Source: Streptomyces sp. DI166
GTDB taxonomy: Bacteria; Actinomycetota; Actinomycetes; Streptomycetales; Streptomycetaceae
DNA length: 64,000 nucleotides
Assembly: GCF_900091315.1 (NCBI RefSeq)
Contig: NZ_FLSP01000036.1
Location: forward strand, 1-64,000
Direction: 5' to 3'
The translations under genes and the position numbers were made by a program. A model generated the notes under the pieces. The model searched no databases. It saw only the letters and a list, made by a program, of their open reading frames with translations, and was not told the DNA's origin. Shown here piece after piece: positions 58,688-64,000 of the stretch (positions are counted from its first letter, which is position 1; every line of letters begins with the position of its first letter).

Positions 58688-59329
58688 ATGCCCGAATCAA
58701 CAAAGTCGCCTGACGATGGCGAGTTGGAGCCGGTTCGTATTCCGGACCGACAGCTGGAGGGAATCGAGGCGAGCGTGCGGCGGCTCATGGAGCAGTCGGC
58801 GCAACAGGCTCAGCAGCTCGACCACCTCGCGTCCGCCCCGCCGCCCAGCGGATCACCGTTCGCAGCCTTCGGCATGCCAGGACTCGGTGGGCCGCCTCCC
58901 GCCGCTCCACCGGAGCCCCGCCCGATCCTGGAACTCGACGGAGAAGAACGCGAGGACGAACTCGACGCCCTGTCCGACTGGGTGGATGACTTCTTCCTCC
59001 CGGTGTACGGGGCGGAGGTCACCACCGCGGCTCCCTGGTGCCTGCAGTGGCAGGAGCACGACGACGTGGTGGCCTGGCTCCACGCCCTGTGGCTCGCCTA
59101 CCAGCAGCACAAGGATCCCGAAGCCGGGCTGTCCGGTCTGTTCGTGTGGCACCGGGACTTCCTCACCCACGCCGTCGCGGCGATCCGCGCGCCGGGTGGG
59201 CCGCTGTCGGCCTGCATGACCTCGCCCGACCGGCCCGCGCACCGCCTTCTGCCCGGCCCGCCGCCGTCCGTGCGCACGGAGACGGCGAACACGACACAAG
59301 CCGCCGAACCGGACGAGCCGACGTCATGA
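58688..59329 (+). CDS. DUF4913 protein
   Basis: 213 residues from ATG 58688, AGGAGG about 12 nt upstream. A Pro/Gly-rich N-terminal half is followed by the DUF4913 core, DFFLPVYGAEVTTAAPWCLQWQEHDDVVAWLHALWLAYQQHKDPEAGLSGLFVWHRDFL, with conserved Trp and Cys. The family occurs on Streptomyces and mycobacterial elements without known function. It overlaps the RelE-like gene by 4 nt (ATGA). Confidence 0.85.
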   Translation: MPESTKSPDDGELEPVRIPDRQLEGIEASVRRLMEQSAQQAQQLDHLASAPPPSGSPFAAFGMPGLGGPPPAAPPEPRPILELDGEEREDELDALSDWVDDFFLPVYGAEVTTAAPWCLQWQEHDDVVAWLHALWLAYQQHKDPEAGLSGLFVWHRDFLTHAVAAIRAPGGPLSACMTSPDRPAHRLLPGPPPSVRTETANTTQAAEPDEPTS

Positions 59330-59811
59330 CCGCGGGAGCGGGACAGCCCGCCTTCGCACTGAGCTTCGACCCCCGCGCGCTGACCGATCTCCTCCAGGCC
59401 CCCAGCGACATACGCGACCTCACCCTCGCCTACCTGCAGGAAGTCGTGAACGCGCAGCGCTTCGGCCTGCGTCTCGACGGTGACCTGGAGGGATTCAGGA
59501 AGCTGTTCGTGGACTCGCGCAAGGACTGGCGTGTCGTCTACGGCGTCCGCCCGGCACCCGCGGAGTCCGCGCATCCCAAGGAGATCCACGTCGTCGCCAT
59601 CCGGCCGCGAGCAGGCAACGACGTCTACGACGAGGTCGGCCGCCGCCTGGGGATGACTCGTCGGCCGCTGAGCGCCCGCACCCACGCGGCACGCTCGCGT
59701 TCCCCGCAGCTGACCACCCGCGCTCCCGTACCCCGGCCCGGTCCGTTGCCCACCGCACTGCCGGGGCTGCCCCGTCCCGCCCCAAACCCCGCGCACCATC
59801 ACACCCGCTGA
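59326..59811 (+). CDS. RelE/ParE-fold protein
   Basis: 161 residues from ATG 59326. After a helix-rich start (ALTDLLQAPSDIRDLTLAYLQEVVNAQRFGL) come LDGDLEGFRKLFVDSRKDWRVVYGV and EIHVVAIRPRAGNDVYDEVGRRLG, a RelE/ParE-like strand-turn pattern with basic residues where RelE toxins bind RNA. The tail is a Pro/Arg-rich extension. No typical antitoxin precedes it, since its partner gene is DUF4913. It may be a toxin with an unusual partner or only a fold relative. Confidence 0.65.
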   Translation: MTAGAGQPAFALSFDPRALTDLLQAPSDIRDLTLAYLQEVVNAQRFGLRLDGDLEGFRKLFVDSRKDWRVVYGVRPAPAESAHPKEIHVVAIRPRAGNDVYDEVGRRLGMTRRPLSARTHAARSRSPQLTTRAPVPRPGPLPTALPGLPRPAPNPAHHHTR

Positions 59812-59829
59812 ACGCACAGAGGTCCGCCT

Positions 59830-60528
59830 ATGCACCCTCCACCCGCGCCGGCACCCACCCGGCGTGCGGTCTCCCCGCTCGACCACCGCCTCCAAGCCGT
59901 CACCGGGCACGACATCGACACCCTGTGGGCCTACCGCGACCGCGGCATCCTCGACGAGCAGCACGCCCACCTGGTCGACCGGCACCGTGAACTGGCCAAG
60001 GCCCAGACCAGCGTCACCTTCTACCTCCGGCTCCTCAACCGCCTGTCCAGCGGCGAGTTCGACGTCGACAGCGCGCTGTTCACGCGCATCGACCGCACCA
60101 TGGACCAGCTGGAAGAGGCCACCGCCGCGCGGGACGCCGCGGCTAGGAAGGTGCTCGCCGCCCTGGAGCCCATCGAAGCAGCAGCGGCGGCTCGCGCGCC
60201 CGACCCCCGGCAGCTCTCGACGGATGACCAGGCGGCGCTGCTCGCCATCGCCGGCGGCGCCAAGCTCTACGAACACCTGCTGACCGGCCGGATGTCCGTC
60301 ACAGCCGCCTCCGGTACCCGCATCCCCCACGCCAAGCTGCAGCAGTTGGAGGACGCCGGCCTGGTCGTCCGGGACACCGGCCACCCCGTGCACGCAGGCC
60401 AGCCGGTCGCGCTCACCGACGCCGGACGGGCCGCGCTGTTCGCCGCCCGCCGGGCTCCCACGGTGCAGGCGCCGAAGGTCCCGGCTCGCCCCGGCGCATC
60501 GCGGCCCACCCCGGCGCAGCGGCGCTGA
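59830..60528 (+). CDS. Helical / winged-helix-like protein, 232 residues
   Basis: ATG 59830 has AGAGG 5 nt upstream. The first 120 residues form long helices (LRLLNRLSSGEFDVDSALFTRIDRTMDQLEEATAARDAAARKVLAAL). The C-terminal part, IAGGAKLYEHLLTGRMSVTAASGTRIPHAKLQQLEDAGLVVRDT ... VALTDAGRAAL, looks like a winged helix of the MarR or DtxR kind. It could be a DNA-binding regulator of the element. A poly-Pro/Arg tail follows. Gene order with the RelE-like gene suggests one operon from 58688. Confidence 0.72.
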   Translation: MHPPPAPAPTRRAVSPLDHRLQAVTGHDIDTLWAYRDRGILDEQHAHLVDRHRELAKAQTSVTFYLRLLNRLSSGEFDVDSALFTRIDRTMDQLEEATAARDAAARKVLAALEPIEAAAAARAPDPRQLSTDDQAALLAIAGGAKLYEHLLTGRMSVTAASGTRIPHAKLQQLEDAGLVVRDTGHPVHAGQPVALTDAGRAALFAARRAPTVQAPKVPARPGASRPTPAQRR

Positions 60529-60544
60529 CTTCACCGAAAGGCTC

Positions 60545-60886
60545 TTGTTGTCTCCCACCGACCCGGCGCCGGACCGGAAGTCCAACCCCGAAGTCGACTT
60601 CGATCTGGACGACCTCGACGCCGACGAGGAGAAATACCTCGACTTCTACCGCAAGGTCGCCGTCCACGAGGACATGCTCGTTCCCCTCGCCGAACACCAC
60701 GACGGCCCGCACAGCTTCTGCGGACAGTTTCCACGTGTTGCCGCTCTGCTGACGACGCTACCAGCACGCCGCGCTCGCGGCCGTGACTACCGTCCAAGAC
60801 ACCCCTCTGTTCGACGGCTTGGCCGAAGTTCCTACCGTCCCCGTCTGGTGCCAGCGGTGGAACGGCCCACGGCACTCCTTCCGTGA
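60545..60886 (+). CDS. Small protein or gene fragment
   Basis: TTG 60545 follows GAAAGG. About 65 acidic residues (DFDLDDLDADEEKYLDFYRKVAVHEDMLVPLAEHHDGPHSFC) look coding; after that the frame becomes Arg-rich and overlaps the next open frame. It may be a truncated small gene whose last part has been replaced. The start and the real end are uncertain. Confidence 0.45.
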   Translation: MLSPTDPAPDRKSNPEVDFDLDDLDADEEKYLDFYRKVAVHEDMLVPLAEHHDGPHSFCGQFPRVAALLTTLPARRARGRDYRPRHPSVRRLGRSSYRPRLVPAVERPTALLP

Positions 60887-61165
60887 CGTTGGTGAGGGCG
60901 GGTTCGACGCCCGGCGGTACGCGGCCGAGCTGCTGCCGGAGAAGGAATCGAAGACCTTCGTGGTCGAACACCACTACTGCGGCTCCTTCCGCCGCGCGGT
61001 TCCGCTTCGGTCTGTACGACATCGACGCCGACGGGGTGCAACTGCGCGGGGTGGCCATGTTCGGGGTGCCCGTCACCGTGGCCGTGCCGACGCGGCCGCT
61101 GAACCCGAGGGCTTCCCGCCAGGGCGCACGAAAATCAGTGCGCTCGGACACCGGCTGCTTCGATA
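60783..61165 (+). pseudogene. Frameshifted element gene
   Basis: From GTG 60783 the reading TTVQDTPLFDGLAEVPTVPVW and RWNGPRHSFRDVGEGGFDARRY belongs to a family I know from Streptomyces mobile elements. Coding character shifts frame near 60995 (RFRFGLYDIDADGVQLRGVAMFGVPV) and is lost near 61100. The 3' part of the family is missing. It is therefore a decayed gene, without product. An intact relative would be about 240 residues. Confidence 0.65.
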
Positions 61166-61190
61166 CTGCTGGTGACGAAAGTGAGGTCCC

Positions 61191-62852
61191 GTGCCGCAGA
61201 TCGAGCCGAGCGTGCTGACAGCGCTCATGGCGGCGGCGAAGGACGCCGTCTCCAACGCAGCCGCCGCCTTCTCCCTCACGGCCATGGACGTCGGTTCGAG
61301 TACGACCGTCGAGCAGCAGCGGGATGCGCTGGTCGCGGCCTTGCGTCGCCGGCCGTCTGAGGTGCTAAAGGCCCGGGAGGAGGCGCGGGAGGCCCCGCCG
61401 ATTCCGCCGACCACGCCGACCCAGTTGGAGATCTGGAGCCTATACGCAGACCACGTGGATGATCCTCTGCTCCGTGGCCACCTTCATCATCTGCTGCTCG
61501 ACGCCGGACACGGCCGTAGACCCGACCACGTTCGTGGCGCGGCCTCCGGATACCTCGACGCGGCGCAGCTGCTGTTGGCCGCCCAGGACGGCCACGGGCT
61601 GCCGCGGGCCGCCCGGTGCCTAAAGAGGGCCGGAGAGCTGTCCCTCAAGTTCAAGCAGCACGACGTTCGTGAACGCGCGACCAAGGACGCCCTCGCCCTT
61701 GCCGAGCGCCTCCTAGCCAGCGCCGAGGACGAGGGGGGACCTCTGCTGGTTGTCCTGGAAACGTTGCAGACCCTGGATTGCGATGTCGCGGACCTCGCCG
61801 AACGGGCGGCCGACCTCTTCGCCCGCGACGTGGATGTCCGGCTTGGCTTCCTCGATGCACTGCGGAAGGACGCGGGCGCCAGCCGCCACACGGAGATCGA
61901 TGCCGCCGTGGTCCACACGCTCCTCGACGCCGCCGATACCGCCGATGCAGGGCACCGCCGCCTGTACTTGCTGACGGAGGCAGCGACCCAGGCGCAGAAG
62001 CGGGGACTGCCCGACCTGCGGGCCCGTGCCGAGATGGCCCTGCAGCAGACCACGCCGGAGTGGACCTCCATCCGGCCCGAGGGCACCATCCCGCGCACAT
62101 TGATCGCCGGGCAGCAGGCCCGGGTCGATGCAGCCGAGGATCTGCGGACCGCGCTGTGGCTCACCGTGCAGGACATCCACCCGGCGATGCGGGCGCAGGC
62201 CGAGGCCGAGGCCGACGGCGCGCTCGAGGGCCTGCTACGGATCCCGCGCTCGCGCATCAACCCAGCCGGGCCGGTCTTCGTCCGACCGCCCGTCGAGGCC
62301 AACGACGACCTCGCCGTGGCGATGCAGGTCCGCGGTCTGGGACTGTTCGGGATCCTGACCGCAATCCAGCTCGACCGCATCCACGAACGCTTTCGACCTG
62401 ACGAGTTCGAGATGACCGCCGCTCTGGCACACGAGGCGGTGCTGCCCGAGCCGCGCGCGCGGACCCTCGCCCGAGCCTTCTGCTACTACTGGCTGGAGGA
62501 ATTCGACGCCGCGGCGTGCGTCGCCCTGCCACAGGTCGAGCAGATCCTCCGGGAACTCCTGCGCTCCCGGGTTCCTGTCGTCTCCGTGGCCTGGGGGCCG
62601 AGCCCCGGTGGAGTCGACTTGCTGGGCAAGCTCCTGAAGAGCATGCCGGAGGCCGGGTATCCGGCGGACTGGAGCAGAGCGCTGGAACTTCTCCTGGTCG
62701 ACCCCGACCGCGGGATGAACCTGCGCAACAACATCCTCCACGGCCTGGCCGACACCCCGCCCAAGCACCACGTCGCGCTCATCTTGCAAGCGGCGCTGTA
62801 CCTGCTCAGCCACGCGCACGGGCAGCGCATGGCACCTGACCCGACGGCCTAA
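61191..62852 (+). CDS. HEPN (DUF4209/DUF7380-like) protein
   Basis: 553 residues from GTG 61191 with GAGG 4 nt upstream. It is all-helical. The end of the protein has DPDRGMNLRNNILHGLADTP, with Arg512 and His517 forming the RxxxxH signature of HEPN RNases. The first 450 residues lack recognised enzyme motifs but contain helical repeats (AARCLKRAGELSLKFKQHDVRERATKDALALAERLL). HEPN proteins are common RNA-cutting effectors in phage defence. It is followed by another HEPN-type gene, so the pair may be a small defence unit. Confidence 0.75.
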   Translation: MPQIEPSVLTALMAAAKDAVSNAAAAFSLTAMDVGSSTTVEQQRDALVAALRRRPSEVLKAREEAREAPPIPPTTPTQLEIWSLYADHVDDPLLRGHLHHLLLDAGHGRRPDHVRGAASGYLDAAQLLLAAQDGHGLPRAARCLKRAGELSLKFKQHDVRERATKDALALAERLLASAEDEGGPLLVVLETLQTLDCDVADLAERAADLFARDVDVRLGFLDALRKDAGASRHTEIDAAVVHTLLDAADTADAGHRRLYLLTEAATQAQKRGLPDLRARAEMALQQTTPEWTSIRPEGTIPRTLIAGQQARVDAAEDLRTALWLTVQDIHPAMRAQAEAEADGALEGLLRIPRSRINPAGPVFVRPPVEANDDLAVAMQVRGLGLFGILTAIQLDRIHERFRPDEFEMTAALAHEAVLPEPRARTLARAFCYYWLEEFDAAACVALPQVEQILRELLRSRVPVVSVAWGPSPGGVDLLGKLLKSMPEAGYPADWSRALELLLVDPDRGMNLRNNILHGLADTPPKHHVALILQAALYLLSHAHGQRMAPDPTA

Positions 62853-63027
62853 TTCCCAGGACCGCAGGGCTTAGCCACTCCTGGGCCACTCCGCCGGCCG
62901 GGAACGCACGCCACCCGCCGCCCCGGCGTGGTCCAGCGCGGCTCACTCATACGAAAACGGGCCGAGCCCAGCAGCCGGCTCGGCGACAATGAAGGCCGAA
63001 GCGCCACGCCGAGCCCAAGGACTGACG

Positions 63028-63771
63028 ATGAGTCACGAACGTGAGGTAGCCCCGCCCGGGCTACGCCGAGTACTCCAGGACGTCGTGCACGCCCTGGAGG
63101 AGGAAGCGGTTGCGACCCTCGCCGCCTGGCTCGACATCCCGGTGCCCTCCGGCCTGTGGGGCAGGGACCTGCCCGAATGGATCAACGAGCAGTTGCAGCG
63201 GCTGCCGGACCCCAAGGTCTTCGACCTGCTGGAGCATGCCCTGACCTCGAACGGCATGTGGGGATCATCGGCCTACGACGAGAGGGTCAACAAGATCCTC
63301 AAGGAGGCCGAAATCGCTCTCGTGATGGTCGACGGCTCCTTCCTTGAGGACGACGAGGGTGCCGAAGAACTGGACGTCCAGGACGCCACGGTCCGCCCGC
63401 TGACCCTGCTCACCGGGAAGTACGCCACCGCCCGGAGCAATTGGGCCAAGGCCCTGACCGCCCAGAAGGCCGGGGACGATCGCCAGGCCGTCGCGTTGGC
63501 CGTCAACACCCTGGAAGGCGTCGTCAAGATCGCCTCCGGGCAGAAGGACATCAATTCCGGGCTTCGCCGGCTGTTCCCCGAAGGCGAGCGCACCCCGCTG
63601 TGCCAGGCGATCAACCAACTGCACAACTACGGCTCCGCGATGCCTTGGGTGCGCCACGGCGGCGGCCAGAAGGACGTGGAGCTGACCCGGATTGAGGCGC
63701 TGGGCGTGGTGCGGGCCGCCGCCGTGTGGATCGTCATGCTGATCAACCTGGACAAGGAGGGCCGCTTCTAG
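63028..63771 (+). CDS. Abi-C-like HEPN protein
   Basis: 247 residues from ATG 63028 with AAGGA 7 nt upstream. The C-terminal half, DDRQAVALAVNTLEGVVKIASGQKDINSGLRRLFPEGERTPLCQAINQLHNYGSAMPWVRHGGGQKDVELTRIEALGVVRAAAVWIVML, fits the Abi_C (abortive-infection C-terminal) pattern with Arg209-His210 as the conserved pair. The N-terminal 120 residues may be a sensing domain. Abi_C is itself a HEPN branch. It follows the other HEPN gene by 175 bp, same strand. Confidence 0.72.
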   Translation: MSHEREVAPPGLRRVLQDVVHALEEEAVATLAAWLDIPVPSGLWGRDLPEWINEQLQRLPDPKVFDLLEHALTSNGMWGSSAYDERVNKILKEAEIALVMVDGSFLEDDEGAEELDVQDATVRPLTLLTGKYATARSNWAKALTAQKAGDDRQAVALAVNTLEGVVKIASGQKDINSGLRRLFPEGERTPLCQAINQLHNYGSAMPWVRHGGGQKDVELTRIEALGVVRAAAVWIVMLINLDKEGRF

Positions 63772-63828
63772 GCCCGCCGGAGGTCAGGCGCCGACCTCAC
63801 CGGCGCCGACCTGAAGTTGTCGGCGTAT

Positions 63829-64000
63829 AACGAGCGCGCCGCCCGCCACCTGGCCGCCCAGGTCGGCATCACCGACGTCCGCGCCGGACTGCTCCCTCAG
63901 GACAAGGTCGTCACCGTACGGGAGTTAGAGGACCAGGGCCGCAGGGGGCTGGTGGTCGGCCACGGCGTTAACGACGCCCCGGCGCTGGCCGCCGCGCACA
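63829..64000 (+). pseudogene. Fragment of a heavy-metal P-type ATPase
   Basis: From 63829 to the window edge one frame reads NERAARHLAAQVGITDVRAGLLPQDKV then VVGHGVNDAPALAAAH. This is the end of the P-domain of P1B-type ATPases, where the motif should be GDGVND. Here the first Asp, a Mg2+ ligand, is His. There is no start or upstream phosphorylation domain; the preceding bases (63772-63828) do not encode the family. It is a truncated remnant, continuing beyond the window. Confidence 0.7.

Noticed and set aside
59326..59811. Classical relBE-type toxin-antitoxin pair
   Set aside because: The RelE-like fold is plausible but the coupled gene is DUF4913, not an antitoxin, so a toxin-antitoxin call is not supported.
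1..64000. CRISPR array
   Set aside because: No regularly spaced repeats with unique spacers were seen on reading either strand.
1..64000. Integrase, transposase or tRNA attachment site
   Set aside because: No protein with integrase or transposase motifs and no tRNA-like structure was recognised; mobility is inferred from the conjugation-type genes only.

Overview
The window is very GC-rich, with strong G/C preference at third codon positions, frequent GTG/TTG starts and many actinobacterial families (DUF317, DUF4913, DUF6112, DUF6238, SCO6880/SCO6881, DUF5655). It reads as accessory DNA of a Streptomyces or close relative, from a chromosome arm, an integrative conjugative element or a large plasmid. 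No rRNA, tRNA, CRISPR array, integrase or complete insertion sequence was found.

Left part, 1-24140, is a defence-type island. It has a partial nuclease-like gene at the left edge, a DUF5655 protein with a PD-(D/E)xK-like motif (909-1805), then a block of nucleotide-handling genes: SAM methyltransferase, a 463-residue protein of unknown family, HD protein, CYTH protein, a small protein and a nucleoside diphosphate kinase on the minus strand, diverging from two overlapping Nudix genes on the plus strand. About 220 bp covering the end of the DUF5655 gene are repeated imperfectly on the far side of this block (1688-1911 and 8294-8515). Next comes a complete three-gene pPIWI-RE cassette (PIWI-type protein, DinG-like helicase, REase-like nuclease; 8741-16331) with an XRE-type regulator upstream, and then a complete type I restriction-modification operon hsdM-hsdS-hsdR (18194-24140).

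Middle part, 24502-57321, is one long run of minus-strand genes, many joined by ATGA/GTGA/TGATG overlaps. It carries the actinobacterial conjugation-type secretion set: VirD4-like coupling protein, VirB4-like ATPase, SCO6880 and SCO6881 (VirB6-like) proteins, a VirB8/TcpC-like protein, a DUF6112 pilin-like protein and an NlpC/P60 wall hydrolase. Between these lie a C5-cytosine methyltransferase, a PP-loop (PAPS-reductase-like) protein, a DnaB-N-domain protein, a TrpA paralogue, a family 2 glycosyltransferase, a relaxase-like protein that has lost its histidine motif, a lipoprotein and several expanded families of unknown function. At least four genes here, probably six, lack ATG/GTG/TTG starts but have a well-placed Shine-Dalgarno sequence in front of ATT, ATC, CTG or ACG.

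Right part, 57748-64000, is plus strand: an amino-methyltransferase (DPPY), a DUF4913 protein, a RelE-like protein, a winged-helix-like protein, a broken element gene, two HEPN-type genes and a 5'-truncated P-type ATPase fragment at the edge.

The best candidates for under-described biology are the pPIWI-RE cassette with its regulator, the nucleotide-handling block with its flanking repeat, a hairpin element present twice with differing but still paired lower stems, and the non-canonical starts in the conjugation-type operon.
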